Shown: one piece after another, positions 8,397 through 17,444 of the stretch
How the letters are laid out: every line of letters starts with the position of its first letter
Numbering within the stretch: position 1 is the stretch's first letter
DNA from: Enterococcus malodoratus ATCC 43197
Lineage (GTDB): Bacteria > Bacillota > Bacilli > Lactobacillales > Enterococcaceae
Assembly: GCF_000407185.1 (NCBI RefSeq)
Contig: NZ_KE136482.1
Coordinates: 682,001 to 746,000 of the forward strand
Direction: 5' to 3'
Length of the DNA stretch: 64,000 nt
Translations under genes and position numbers: made by a program
Notes under the pieces: model-generated
What the model was told of the DNA's origin: nothing
The model's input: the letters and a program-made list of their open reading frames with translations, nothing else
Database searches by the model: none

Positions 8397-8445
8397 AAAA
8401 AAACTTGAACAGGAAGATGAAAATTCTCTTCCCTGTTCAAGCTTT
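8397..8445 (-). terminator. Terminator at the end of the galactitol-type PTS operon
   Basis: On the minus strand the arm CTTGAACAGGGAAGA pairs with TCTTCCTGTTCAAG across a short loop and is followed by TTTTTTT. It ends the EIIA-EIIB-EIIC-membrane protein-aldolase transcript. Confidence 0.85.
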
Positions 8446-8454
8446 TATTTCCTC

Positions 8455-9207
8455 TTAATCCCCACCCGCTAAAATCTCTTCACGGTTATAAATCGGGGTA
8501 TGATCTTTCAAGTCTTCTATGGTTCCGACTTGTTTTCCTTTTGAATAGTAGCCATCCAACAGGCCTAATGATTGGAAAATCGTTTGTTTATAGGCAATCT
8601 CGGCATTCCATTCTGTTGTATCAAGGATTTGCAGCGCTTTATGAATTGCTTCGATTCCAGTTTCACCTGGTGCACTGATCAACACGCCGTGACTGTTCAA
8701 TAGAAGCATGTTCGGCAGGTCTAATTGTTCTTTTTCCATATAGCTGGAAACTAGATCTGCTAGTTCCGGCGAACAATTCGGCTCGAATCCTAACACTGGC
8801 ACATAGCCGATTTTTTGCGTTGCTTCTGTCAAGTTCGGCATATCTAAACCAGCGGTAGCCCAAAACATCGAGTTGGGAGCATGTGCATGTAAGACAGCTT
8901 TAATTTCTGGATTCGTGTCATAAACCGCCTCGTGTAAATTGATTTCACGAGTCAGCTTTCCAACCCCATCGATGACTTTGCGCGTGTGCGGTTCAACAAC
9001 TAAAATTTGTGCCGGCGACACTTCTCCTAAATAGGCTTCCGACATCATCGTTGGTGTCATAATTATATAGTCTTTTCCATTTTTGTCTGTCGTTTTAAAA
9101 GAAAAGTTACCTCCAGCGACATTCGTATTCTTCCGTGCAAAAATCAATTTTACAATCCGCGCCAAGTCCTCGCGCTCTCTCTCAAAAATCATCCGTCCGT
9201 CTGACAT
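8455..9207 (-). CDS. Class II aldolase (AraD/FucA family)
   Basis: This 250-residue enzyme is taken from the ATG at 9207, 8 bases after AAAGGTGG; a GTG at 9219 is a less likely alternative. VAGGNFSFKT is the phosphate-binding region. VLHAHAPNSMFW and LLNSHGVLI carry the zinc-binding histidines of the family. Family members cleave ketose-1-phosphates to dihydroxyacetone phosphate and an aldehyde, or epimerise pentulose phosphates. Placed last in a PTS operon, it probably cleaves the phosphorylated import product. The specific substrate is not readable from the sequence. Confidence 0.9.
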   Translation of the reverse strand: MSDGRMIFEREREDLARIVKLIFARKNTNVAGGNFSFKTTDKNGKDYIIMTPTMMSEAYLGEVSPAQILVVEPHTRKVIDGVGKLTREINLHEAVYDTNPEIKAVLHAHAPNSMFWATAGLDMPNLTEATQKIGYVPVLGFEPNCSPELADLVSSYMEKEQLDLPNMLLLNSHGVLISAPGETGIEAIHKALQILDTTEWNAEIAYKQTIFQSLGLLDGYYSKGKQVGTIEDLKDHTPIYNREEILAGGD

Positions 9208-9224
9208 AGTCGAGACCACCTTTT

Positions 9225-9491
9225 CTATTTTTTGAAAATTCTTTTACTGCTAATAGCTGTTTGCGCCGCTTTTCGAACCTGCATGGCTTCCTCATACTTG
9301 TTTTTTCTGCGTTCGTCATACTCTTTGAAAAGAATCGGATTGCCATACTTGTAGATATAAACAGCGAGCGCAATCGCAATAAAATTAAAGATTAACTGCT
9401 GCGTCGAAAAGGCTAGAACAAAACATAGGATGGCGATAAATAATAGAAACAACCACTTCGTTTTTTCTCGGTTACTGCTCTTTTTAGTCAT
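9225..9491 (-). CDS. Small two-helix membrane protein
   Basis: This 88-residue protein has a basic N-terminus (MTKKSSNREKTK), two hydrophobic segments at about residues 13-28 and 31-48, and a charged cytoplasmic tail (FKEYDERRKNKYEEAMQ) with coiled-coil character. It lies between EIIC and the aldolase, 17 bp before the aldolase start, so it is co-transcribed. I do not recognise a family; a helper for the permease is possible but unproven. Confidence 0.75.
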   Translation of the reverse strand: MTKKSSNREKTKWLFLLFIAILCFVLAFSTQQLIFNFIAIALAVYIYKYGNPILFKEYDERRKNKYEEAMQVRKAAQTAISSKRIFKK

Positions 9492-9543
9492 TATTTTTAC
9501 CTGCCTTCATTTTTATCTAACCGTTTTCGAAACAATTCCTACA

Positions 9544-10944
9544 TTAACTTGCAACTTCTACATTGCTGACCTTTTTATCCGTTGCTGCTTCATATCTTTG
9601 GCTTGGTACTTTGGCTTTATTCATATACTTGTATAACCAAACGAACATCGCGATAAAAATCACTGCACCGACAATCCCTAATATATTCCCTTTAAAGGCT
9701 TCAGCGAATAAAATTCTGAATTCTGGTCCTTCAATTGAAGACCAAGTGATTTGCTGGCCTTTTTTAATACCTTCAACCGCCCCGGTTTTATCTGCTAACC
9801 CGGTTAAAATCGGTGTCAGATACGTAGCTGCATATAGATAGATCGGCATCGAAATGACACCCATGATCAGCATTCGGACAAGATTTCCGCCAGTTAATAA
9901 TAAACCGCCAACTGCAATCGAATAGTTAATGATTCCGGCTAATGGCAATACCGCATTCCCCGGCAAAATAATCGCATATCCGATAAATACTGGAACCAAT
10001 AGAATCGCAGTTACCCAAATTTCAGAACGTCCAGCCAAAACCGGCCAGTCTAATCCAATGTACACTTCGCGATCCTTGAAGCGTTTTTTCATCATTTCTG
10101 ACATTGCATCTGCTAGTGGCGACAATGATTGCATGAACATTTTAGAAATCATTGGGAACAAAGCCATTGCCGTAGCGATTTGAATAGCCAGATTTAGCGA
10201 ACCTGAGACTCCATATGCCGCCGCAAGTCCAAGACCTAAACCGATAATAAAGCCCATTACTGAGTTTTCAGAGAAAATACCGATCTTTTTCTTCAAAGCT
10301 TTAGTATCTGCCTGTTTATTAAGGAAAGAAATCTTATCCATCAAAATATTTATCGGCAGTAATAAAACAGCTGAAATATTCATTAAATGCGTCACTGTAA
10401 CTAATGGAATTCCCGTTAAGTCTTCGATATGTCGTTGGAACATGTCCCCCATTTTTAATTCCAAAATCACTTGAACGATCGCTGTCGCAAATCCCGCGAT
10501 CAAACTACCGCTGATGAAGTAAACAAGGTAGGCAGTTAACGCTTTGCCCCAAACATTCCACATATCGACGTTCAAAGTCTTCGTCCAATTTAAAATCAAC
10601 ATCACGAAATTTACACCAAGAACAACCGCAAAAAATACAAAGGCATACGACCATGACCACGTAATACTAGCAGCCCCTGTCCACCCTAAATCCAAGGCTG
10701 GAAGATTAAGTCCCGTATTTTTGGCTAACGCTTCTGATGCAGGACTTACTGCATTTGACATAAAGCCAATCACCATCGACATCCCTGTGAAGGCGATTCC
10801 CAGCGTGATCGCTGACATGAAGGCTTTTTTAAGTTTCATTCCGGCAACTAGACCTAAAAGTAAAATAATCAATGGAACAAAAATAGCGGATCCTAAACCA
10901 AGAATATAATTTATTATGTCCTGAAATACTTGCACTTTTTCCAC
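9544..10944 (-). CDS. PTS galactitol-family EIIC component
   Basis: This 466-residue protein has about ten membrane segments. Its start, EKVQVFQDIINYILGLGSAIFVPLI, matches the GatC/SgcC family. The LLPINILMDKISFLNKQADTKALKKKIG loop (seen in shorter pieces) and FPMISKMFMQSLSPLADAM are also typical. It is the sugar channel of the permease. Translation starts at a GTG with a weak AAAGAAAG signal. EIIB lies 21 bp upstream. Family members import galactitol, and also other pentitols or hexitols; the substrate here is open. Confidence 0.93.
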   Translation of the reverse strand: MEKVQVFQDIINYILGLGSAIFVPLIILLLGLVAGMKLKKAFMSAITLGIAFTGMSMVIGFMSNAVSPASEALAKNTGLNLPALDLGWTGAASITWSWSYAFVFFAVVLGVNFVMLILNWTKTLNVDMWNVWGKALTAYLVYFISGSLIAGFATAIVQVILELKMGDMFQRHIEDLTGIPLVTVTHLMNISAVLLLPINILMDKISFLNKQADTKALKKKIGIFSENSVMGFIIGLGLGLAAAYGVSGSLNLAIQIATAMALFPMISKMFMQSLSPLADAMSEMMKKRFKDREVYIGLDWPVLAGRSEIWVTAILLVPVFIGYAIILPGNAVLPLAGIINYSIAVGGLLLTGGNLVRMLIMGVISMPIYLYAATYLTPILTGLADKTGAVEGIKKGQQITWSSIEGPEFRILFAEAFKGNILGIVGAVIFIAMFVWLYKYMNKAKVPSQRYEAATDKKVSNVEVAS

Positions 10945-10965
10945 TTCTTTCTTTAGTAAGGTTTT

Positions 10966-11265
10966 TTATTCAACTAATGCTTTAATGTCCTCGTAAATCT
11001 TGTCCGAACCCATCCCGGTCAAGAACGGGATACCAGGAAAAACATTCACACCCAACTCCTCTGCTTTTTCCAAAACTTCATCATCCGGCTGTGCAACGTA
11101 AACATAAATCCCAGTAGAAGGCAGTTCGCTTTGAATCGATTTGTAATCCACTGCGTCGACTGGAAAATCAATCCCGTCATCTTCTAATAAACTCGCGATT
11201 TTACTAGCAATCGTCTGACTTGTAGCGACACCGCTTCCACATGCAACAATCAATCTTCTTTTCAT
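10966..11265 (-). CDS. PTS galactitol-family EIIB component
   Basis: This 99-residue cytoplasmic phosphocarrier begins MKRRLIVACGSGVATSQ; Cys9 in the P-loop-like CGSGVATS is the phosphorylated residue. The length is normal. The gene follows EIIA and precedes EIIC in the same operon and receives phosphate from EIIA His69. Confidence 0.94.
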   Translation of the reverse strand: MKRRLIVACGSGVATSQTIASKIASLLEDDGIDFPVDAVDYKSIQSELPSTGIYVYVAQPDDEVLEKAEELGVNVFPGIPFLTGMGSDKIYEDIKALVE

Positions 11266-11311
11266 CTTCTATTCCTCCAATTTTCAATTAATTTTCTTTT
11301 AATAATTACTT

Positions 11312-11773
11312 TTAGATGTTTGCTGTAAACAATTGATAAATATCGGTTTCGTCTTGCGCATTGATAAACCTTGTGACGAACTCTTCCTGCATAAATAATT
11401 CCATGAAGGCCTGCAATAACCCGACCTGTCCTTTTGGATCTTTGATTCCTAAAAAGAATAAATTTTTGACGCCCATTTCTTGACTGTCGCCCATCTGCTT
11501 CACTTTGACCTCATTTTTCAAACGCGCAATATAAACGAATGGTTTCTCAACGTATTCAGGATCTGAGTGCGGCAAAGCAATATTCACATGCTGCGTGATC
11601 AACCCTGTCGGAAATTTTTGTTCCCGAGCTGTAATTCCTCTCAGATAGCCTTCATTGACAAATCCGAGATCGCGCAATTGAGCCGCAACCTTTTCAAAAA
11701 CAGCCTCCTCAGTCGCTCCTTCCACCTCAAGGTGAATCAATTGCTCATGAAACATATCTTTATAACTCACCAA
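11312..11773 (-). CDS. PTS EIIA component (fructose/mannitol fold, galactitol type)
   Basis: This 153-residue protein contains NIALPHSDPEYV, with His69 the active-site residue of PTS EIIA type 2. The start is TTG at 11773 or GTG at 11770; AAAGGAG lies 7 to 10 bases upstream, which suits either. It is the first gene of the five-gene operon and is preceded by a consensus promoter, a cre-like site and TTTGTTAA boxes. Confidence 0.92.
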   Translation of the reverse strand: MVSYKDMFHEQLIHLEVEGATEEAVFEKVAAQLRDLGFVNEGYLRGITAREQKFPTGLITQHVNIALPHSDPEYVEKPFVYIARLKNEVKVKQMGDSQEMGVKNLFFLGIKDPKGQVGLLQAFMELFMQEEFVTRFINAQDETDIYQLFTANI

Positions 11774-11805
11774 TCTGTCACTCCTTTCTCAATAAATCTG
11801 AAATA

Positions 11806-11824
11806 TTTTGTTAAACTTTGTTAA
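11806..11824. promoter_or_regulatory. Tandem TTTGTTAA boxes, probable DeoR operator
   Basis: TTTTGTTAAACTTTGTTAA holds two direct copies of TTTGTTAA 11 bases apart, directly downstream of the -10 box. A further TTAACAAA-like copy lies near 11932. This is a typical layout for DeoR/LacR repressors, here probably the product of the divergent gene at 12062. Confidence 0.5.
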
Positions 11825-11842
11825 CATGTGTTTCGCAATGTA

Positions 11843-11871
11843 AATATACAATGCTTGAAATCCTTTGTCAA
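11843..11871 (-). promoter_or_regulatory. Promoter of the galactitol-type PTS operon
   Basis: On the minus strand TTGACA (11871-11866) and TATATT (11848-11843) are separated by 17 bases: a consensus sigma-70 promoter about 70 bp upstream of EIIA. Confidence 0.78.
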
Positions 11872-11879
11872 CGCTTTCT
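11865..11879. promoter_or_regulatory. cre-like catabolite repression site
   Basis: TTGTCAACGCTTTCT fits the CcpA consensus WTGNAANCGNWNNCW with one mismatch and overlaps the -35 box of the operon promoter, a position that would block RNA polymerase when glucose is present. Confidence 0.5.
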
Positions 11880-12061
11880 TTTCTTTTTATTTCAAATATC
11901 AACAAACTGCTATCAGATAATTTAATAGTAATTAACAAAACTTATCACAACTGAACATTTATCCTTGCTTTTTCTTTCTTTAAATGCTATTAATTAGTGT
12001 ATAGACATAGCCGGCTTGATTATCGGCTATTGTAAGAGCTTACTTAATTAGAGGTGATTTC

Positions 12062-12823
12062 ATGTTAAAGAAAGAGCGACAAGAAAAGATTTTGGATTTG
12101 TTACACGTGAATGACTATCTGTCGATTCCTGAAATATCTGCGAAATTAGATGTCTCAGATATGACGATTCGAAGAGATATCAATGAGCTGGCTGAAAATT
12201 CTTTGTTAGTAAAGATTTATGGCGGCGCACAAAAACTTGAAAAAATTGAGCAGGAGCTTTCTACTCAAGAAAAAATCGACACCAATGTTCCAGAGAAACA
12301 ATTTATTGGAAAAGTCATGAACAGCATTATTTCAGATAACGACACGATCTATATCGGTGCCGGAACCACCATGCTCCATGCCCTTCCAGAAATAAAAAAA
12401 GCAAACTTATTTGTAATCACAAATAGTCTGCTGGCTTTTAATTATTTGATTTACAACACGGATTATCGCGTCCTGTTGACTGGTGGGGAATTTTCCCGCA
12501 CGACTGAAGAGTTTTATGGCGAAATCGCGGAAAGAAGCTTCGAAAATTTGAATATTGACTTGGCTTTTGCAGCAACAAATGGCGTGTTTGATAACAATGT
12601 CACGACCGCAAACTCGATCGAGGGATCGATCCAACGAGTGGCCTTTAAGCACGCTCGGAAAAAATGTGTCGTTGCGGACAGTTCTAAATTTAATCGCTCG
12701 GATGTCTATACCTTCTATTCTCTATCTGATATTGATTATCTGGTGACAGATGACAAGCTTTCCGAAACAACATTCGACTACTACAATTCGTATACGACGA
12801 TCATTAAGGAGGAACAGGAATGA
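12062..12823 (+). CDS. DeoR-family transcriptional repressor
   Basis: This 253-residue regulator starts at an ATG after AGAGGTG. The HTH is LSIPEISAKLDVSDMTIRRDINELAENSLLVKIYGGAQ. The effector domain has YIGAGTTMLHALPEI and LLTGGEFSRTTEEFYG. It is divergent from the galactitol-type PTS operon and overlaps the sugar kinase gene by 4 bases (ATGA), so regulator and kinase form one unit. It most likely controls both directions. Confidence 0.93.
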   Translation: MLKKERQEKILDLLHVNDYLSIPEISAKLDVSDMTIRRDINELAENSLLVKIYGGAQKLEKIEQELSTQEKIDTNVPEKQFIGKVMNSIISDNDTIYIGAGTTMLHALPEIKKANLFVITNSLLAFNYLIYNTDYRVLLTGGEFSRTTEEFYGEIAERSFENLNIDLAFAATNGVFDNNVTTANSIEGSIQRVAFKHARKKCVVADSSKFNRSDVYTFYSLSDIDYLVTDDKLSETTFDYYNSYTTIIKEEQE

Positions 12824-13791
12824 TTTTGACGATTACGTTGAATCCTTCAATGGATTACAACTACCTTGTTTCTTCACTGAATTTGGACCAAGTAAATCGT
12901 GTAGAAAATCCACACACATCTATTGGAGGAAAAGGAATCAATGCCGGCAGAGTCATCGCACAATCTGGTGAAGGAGTCATTTTGACCGGAATATTAGGCG
13001 GACCTGTCGGAAAAATGATTTTAGATACATTGGTCGCTGAAGACCGTTACCAGCTTGAATTTCTGCCAGTTGAAGGCAATTCGCGAAACGCGATTACGAT
13101 CATGCATGACGGGAATACCCATACGGAACTTGTAGAAAAGGGCCTTTATCTTTCTAAAGAAAATGAACAGCTTTTCTTTCAGCATATCGCTAATCTTTTA
13201 CAAAAGTACGCAATTGATGTGATTTGTATTTCTGGTTCGGTAAATTCTGACGATCCGAATTTCCACTTTCATCTGCTGCAATTCATTCGCTCGATCGTAG
13301 GGGAAAAGTTCCCGATTTTAATGGATATCTCTGGCGAGCAATTGGAAAATGTTTTAGCCCAGCCAGCTGTCCGTCCAAGTTTTATCAAACCTAATACGGC
13401 CGAGTTGGAAGAATTGATTGGAAAAGAGATTCGATCGAATGAAGAGCTGATCACCATTTTACATCAACCGATTTTTGACGCTATCGACACCATCATGATC
13501 TCGCAAGGCGGCGACGGAGCCCTAGTCAAACATGGCTCCCAGATTTATGACGTGCAGATTCCTAAAGTTGAGATCGTGAATACAACCGGTTGCGGCGATT
13601 CCACTGTTGGCGGCATGGCTTTTGCGATCAGCCAAGGATATTCGATCGAGAATGCCATCAAATATGCCATGGCTTGCGGCATCTCCAACTCTCTGTTCGA
13701 GACAAATGGAACAATCGACAAAGTCCAAACAGCTAAATTCATTGGGGATATTCAAATCATGGAAGTGAAAGAATTAAGTATAAACAACTGA
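12820..13791 (+). CDS. PfkB-family sugar-phosphate kinase (1-phosphofructokinase/tagatose-6-phosphate kinase type)
   Basis: This 323-residue kinase begins MILTITLNPSMDYNY, typical of the FruK/LacC branch. GGKGINAGR is the first PfkB signature and TTGCGDSTVGGMAF the second, with the catalytic Asp in GCGD. It phosphorylates a ketose monophosphate at the other end of the carbon chain with ATP. In this context it would act on the sugar phosphate delivered by the divergent PTS. Whether it feeds the class II aldolase is doubtful, because that family usually takes a 1-phosphate alone, so the two may serve different branches. Confidence 0.9.
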   Translation: MILTITLNPSMDYNYLVSSLNLDQVNRVENPHTSIGGKGINAGRVIAQSGEGVILTGILGGPVGKMILDTLVAEDRYQLEFLPVEGNSRNAITIMHDGNTHTELVEKGLYLSKENEQLFFQHIANLLQKYAIDVICISGSVNSDDPNFHFHLLQFIRSIVGEKFPILMDISGEQLENVLAQPAVRPSFIKPNTAELEELIGKEIRSNEELITILHQPIFDAIDTIMISQGGDGALVKHGSQIYDVQIPKVEIVNTTGCGDSTVGGMAFAISQGYSIENAIKYAMACGISNSLFETNGTIDKVQTAKFIGDIQIMEVKELSINN

Positions 13792-13807
13792 ACGGCTATC
13801 AAAAAAA

Positions 13808-13841
13808 CACACCAACCTAAAATTAGGATTGGTGTGTTTTT
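13808..13841. terminator. Terminator after the PfkB kinase
   Basis: ACACACCAACCTAA and TTAGGATTGGTGTGT form a long stem (one bulged A) flanked by A and T runs, so it can work in either direction. Confidence 0.9.
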
Positions 13842-13972
13842 AGTTGCTTCATCAATCAGACCGATTGACTCTTTAATCGAAATAGCTCAAATCAGCTTTC
13901 TTTTTTATAAAACTTTGGGATAATAAAACTAAATACTCTATGTACTGTTTGAAAATGAAAGGAGCTGACAGA

Positions 13973-14836
13973 ATGGACCATGCGCTAATGTTACGACTGA
14001 AAATATCCCAAGGGGAAATAATTGATGCCCCGCTGCACTATCTCGAACAGTCAGAGATCATTAAAAAATACGACAAGCTGACCAACTTGAAACCGCTCGG
14101 AAAAATATTTGCCTTGATCGGCTTGGCTGAGATTCCGTATGCTGAGGAATTGCCGCTGACCCAAGAATTGATCGGTTTTGTGAACCAGCACTTAGCGACA
14201 TCCGAAGGCTTTGCCTTTACGGGAAAATTAGAAGAGATTGTTCCCTGCTACAATGCGCTGCTATTTGAAGCCTATTGCCGACTCGGTTTGGGAAAATCGA
14301 CGGAAGCCCAAAATGCTCTCAATTGGATCAAGCAATACCAAGTATTCGACCGCGAACAAAAGACCGCTTGGCCCCACAAAGGCATCTGCAAGTTTGGCGG
14401 CTGTATGAAAAATACGCCCTGCTATATCGGAATCGGCAAGACTGTTCGTGCTTTATTAACGTATCTAGAAAAAGTTGATCCGGCTGATGAGAAAGTCAAT
14501 GCTATGATAATTCACGGTGTTGAGTACATGCTTCAACACAAAATGTTCTGCCGGCTAACGAATGGTCAACCCATCAGTCCCCATATTACTGATAGTATGT
14601 TTCCGCAAAGTTATCATTTATCCATGACCGATCTCGTTTATATCCTGCAAAAAAGCCAACGCATCAATGATCCGCGAGCAAAGGATTTAGTCCAATTGTT
14701 GGCAGAAAAAAGAAGCAAAACTGGCGGCTGGAAAATCGATTATATTTATCAATACAACGGCTACGTCGCTTTTGATAATCGACGGAAGGATTCTGAATGG
14801 CTGAATTATTTGTATCATGAAATCAAAAAGACTTGA
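13973..14836 (+). CDS. Alpha/alpha-toroid (prenyltransferase/squalene-cyclase-like) protein of unknown function
   Basis: This 287-residue soluble protein is taken from the ATG at 13973, 8 bases after AAAGGAG. It appears wholly alpha-helical with repeated helical-hairpin units (for example CYNALLFEAYCRLGLGKSTEAQNALNWIKQY and KTVRALLTYLEKV, quoted in short form), as in terpenoid-cyclase-like toroids found in anaerobe proteins of unknown role. A Cys cluster GICKFGGCMKNTPCYIG (C-x4-C-x5-C) at about residues 145-160 may bind metal. It sits convergent with the glycyl radical enzyme gene and shares a terminator with it. The fold assignment is from pattern recognition and moderate in confidence; no reaction can be assigned. 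Confidence 0.6.
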   Translation: MDHALMLRLKISQGEIIDAPLHYLEQSEIIKKYDKLTNLKPLGKIFALIGLAEIPYAEELPLTQELIGFVNQHLATSEGFAFTGKLEEIVPCYNALLFEAYCRLGLGKSTEAQNALNWIKQYQVFDREQKTAWPHKGICKFGGCMKNTPCYIGIGKTVRALLTYLEKVDPADEKVNAMIIHGVEYMLQHKMFCRLTNGQPISPHITDSMFPQSYHLSMTDLVYILQKSQRINDPRAKDLVQLLAEKRSKTGGWKIDYIYQYNGYVAFDNRRKDSEWLNYLYHEIKKT

Positions 14837-14862
14837 TGAATTGTGCATTCATCAAGTCTTTC
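14828..14862. terminator. Bidirectional terminator between toroid protein and glycyl radical enzyme genes
   Basis: AGACTTGATGAAT and ATTCATCAAGTCT form a perfect 13-bp stem around TGTGC, with A residues before and T residues after. It overlaps the last codons of the plus-strand gene and lies just after the minus-strand stop. Confidence 0.85.
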
Positions 14863-14866
14863 TGTG

Positions 14867-17296
14867 TTAAATCACATGTTCTGTCCGTTCAATGATATCG
14901 TCTTGGGTTGCTTTTGATAGAACATTGAAGAAAGCGGAATAACCAGCCACACGAACAATCAAATCCCGGTGTTTTTCAGGATGCTGTTGCGCATCGATCA
15001 ACGTTTCTCGCGAAACAACATTGTATTGGATATGGTAGCCGTGCAATTTGTTAAAGAAGGCCCGCAAAAGCATGATCAGCTTTTGCTTATCTTCTTCCTT
15101 AGCCAAGGTTTGCGGATTGACTTTTTGATTCAACAGTACACCGCCAAGAATATCTTCGGTGCTTAATTTCGAAACAGACTTCAATACGGCGGTCGGACCA
15201 TTTTTATCCATGTTATGAGATGGTGAGCAGCCTTCTGCTAACGGCACCCACGCGTTTCGTCCATCTGGTGTCGCCATTGTCGCCCGTCCTTGTCCAACAT
15301 TCGCAGAGATTGATGACGTTCCTGAATAGCGAATACCGCCGATCGGTCCGCGCCCATATCGAGTATTCGGATATTTCGCGATTTCATCGATATAACTATC
15401 GTAAGCTTCTGTGATCAACTGATCGACCGAATCATCATCGTTCCCATATTTCGGTACATCATTTAAAATCATTTGCTGAATCGCTTGACTGCGTTCACTT
15501 GCATAATCCGTCATCAACGCTTCCCACAATTCCTCTGTGGTTACCTTTTCTTCATCGAACACTAACTGTTTGATGGCTGCTAACGAATCCGCCATGTTGG
15601 CGATACCGACTTGCAGACCCGAAATGAAATCGTAAACAGCGCCGCCCTCTTTTAAGGTTTTACCGCGGCCGATGCAGTCTTCAGTCAATGCCGAGCATAA
15701 AATGTCCGGTACTTCACGTTCCAAGCCAAGATCAATCGCATTTTCAACGATCACACTCATACGGGTCAATTCTCGTACCGTTTTATCCCAAGCCTCTTGT
15801 AAATCGGCATATGATTTCATGTCTTTGAAGTGACCGTAGCCTTCGACAAAGCGTTTGCCGGAAACCGGATCGATCCCATCATTCATAGCGATCATCAAGA
15901 TTTTCGGAAAATTCATATAGCTCATGCCTGTACAGCGATAGCCCCATTTACCCGGCACTGCTGTTTCAACACAACCGATCGCACTATAATCATACGCGTC
16001 CTCTTCCGTCACCCCAACCTTCATGAATGAAGGGATAATGATCTCATCATTGTTAAATGCTGGCATCCCAAATCCCAGCTTCATAACTTCGATACATTCA
16101 TTCATAAAACGATTGTCCAACCCAGCGTGATAACGAACCGTCAAATTCGGCTGCGGCAACTTCGTTTGAGCAACACTGCGCAACACTAAATAGGATAATT
16201 CGTTGACCGCGTCTTTTTTATCTCTAGTTTGACCGCCGATTGTGACGTTTTGATAAAGCGGGCTGCCAGCACTGCTGAGCGTGTGAGATTGACTACGGAC
16301 TTTATTGACCGTCAGCGTTTTGATCCAAAGGTTGGTTAATAATTCGACCGCTTTGTCTTCTGTGATATCGCCTTTTTCCAGATCTGCCTTCAAATAAGGA
16401 TACATATATTGATCGAAACGGCCATAGGATAATGAGTGACCATTCGATTCGATTTGCAAGAGTAATTGGATAAACCAAGTTGCTTGGATCGCTTCTTGGA
16501 AGGTTTCTGCTGGTTCATAAGGAACCTTGCCGCAGATTCGGCTGATCTCTAACAATTCCGCTTTGCGTCGCGGATTGGCTGTTGCTGCTTGCTCTTTAGC
16601 CAATGCTGAAAAGCGCTCCGCGAACGTTTTCACCGCATCGATCATGATCAAAACAGCTTTGTAAAATTGATATTTGTCTAAACTTTCCGGTATCGTCAAA
16701 TCAAGCGCTGCTTTTTCTTTCAGTGTGCGTTCTTGATATCCCTTCAGACCAACGCGCAGCATTTGCCCATAATCAACGGCCAGATGAGCATCACCGGAAT
16801 TCAGCTTGCCTTCCATTCCGAAAAAGCCTGTTTCCATGAAGACACTGACTTCATCCGGCAGTAATGCCCAGCCCTTCGCACGCAGATTATTATTCTCCCA
16901 AAATGGCGCGATTGAGCGCAAGTCCTCTTTGGTCTTTTCCGTAATATAGAAGACATCGCCATCACGTTTTTCAAATAAATCCAATTCATTCAACACAAAT
17001 TCCATTGTATATTCTGGGAAAATCGGCGCATCGCGATTCGATGACGCTTGATTTCCGACAATCAAAGTATCCTCTTCAATGTAGATCGACATTTTCTCCA
17101 AAATGTTTTGCAGCATCAAGGCCCGTTTCACAGTACTTGGTTGATCTTGATGTTTTTTGTAGACTTCGGTTGCTAATAATGCCCGTTCAGCATCAATATA
17201 AGGTTTTTTCGTTAATACTGATTCTCGAAAATGATTCATTCGATTGGTTAATTTTCCAAAATACGGCGCGTTTTGTTCTTTCATTTGAATACTCAT
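14867..17296 (-). CDS. Glycyl radical enzyme, dehydratase-like (GCVE type)
   Basis: This 809-residue protein carries the glycyl radical loop RVAGYSA with Gly785, 24 residues from the C-terminus, and the active-site motif IGCVETA with Cys442. A single Cys followed by V-E marks the glycerol/diol-dehydratase-like branch (PflD, YbiW, choline lyase and relatives), not true pyruvate formate-lyase, which has adjacent Cys residues. The enzyme would cleave or dehydrate a small hydroxylated substrate anaerobically after activation. The activase is encoded divergently at 19354, with a DeoR gene between. No microcompartment genes or aldehyde dehydrogenase are nearby, so the substrate cannot be named. Confidence 0.93.
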   Translation of the reverse strand: MSIQMKEQNAPYFGKLTNRMNHFRESVLTKKPYIDAERALLATEVYKKHQDQPSTVKRALMLQNILEKMSIYIEEDTLIVGNQASSNRDAPIFPEYTMEFVLNELDLFEKRDGDVFYITEKTKEDLRSIAPFWENNNLRAKGWALLPDEVSVFMETGFFGMEGKLNSGDAHLAVDYGQMLRVGLKGYQERTLKEKAALDLTIPESLDKYQFYKAVLIMIDAVKTFAERFSALAKEQAATANPRRKAELLEISRICGKVPYEPAETFQEAIQATWFIQLLLQIESNGHSLSYGRFDQYMYPYLKADLEKGDITEDKAVELLTNLWIKTLTVNKVRSQSHTLSSAGSPLYQNVTIGGQTRDKKDAVNELSYLVLRSVAQTKLPQPNLTVRYHAGLDNRFMNECIEVMKLGFGMPAFNNDEIIIPSFMKVGVTEEDAYDYSAIGCVETAVPGKWGYRCTGMSYMNFPKILMIAMNDGIDPVSGKRFVEGYGHFKDMKSYADLQEAWDKTVRELTRMSVIVENAIDLGLEREVPDILCSALTEDCIGRGKTLKEGGAVYDFISGLQVGIANMADSLAAIKQLVFDEEKVTTEELWEALMTDYASERSQAIQQMILNDVPKYGNDDDSVDQLITEAYDSYIDEIAKYPNTRYGRGPIGGIRYSGTSSISANVGQGRATMATPDGRNAWVPLAEGCSPSHNMDKNGPTAVLKSVSKLSTEDILGGVLLNQKVNPQTLAKEEDKQKLIMLLRAFFNKLHGYHIQYNVVSRETLIDAQQHPEKHRDLIVRVAGYSAFFNVLSKATQDDIIERTEHVI

Positions 17297-17407
17297 GATT
17301 ACACCCTCCGTTTTTTCATTCGAAACTAAATATATCTTCTTTCGTAATCATAGTATCATGTGAACAGAAACACAGTCAATAGGGTTTGTCAGGATTTAGG
17401 CGTAAAA

Positions 17408-17437
17408 AAAAGATATTGCACATTCGTGCAATATCTT
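17408..17437 (-). terminator. Terminator of the VOC protein gene
   Basis: On the minus strand AAGATATTGCAC and GTGCAATATCTT form a perfect 12-bp stem around GAAT, followed by eight T. It also insulates the glycyl radical enzyme gene from upstream transcription. Confidence 0.92.
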
Positions 17438-17444
17438 AGGCTGA

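Noticed and set aside
14867-17296. Reading the glycyl radical enzyme as pyruvate formate-lyase
   Set aside because: It has a single Cys in GCVE rather than the adjacent Cys pair of pyruvate formate-lyase.
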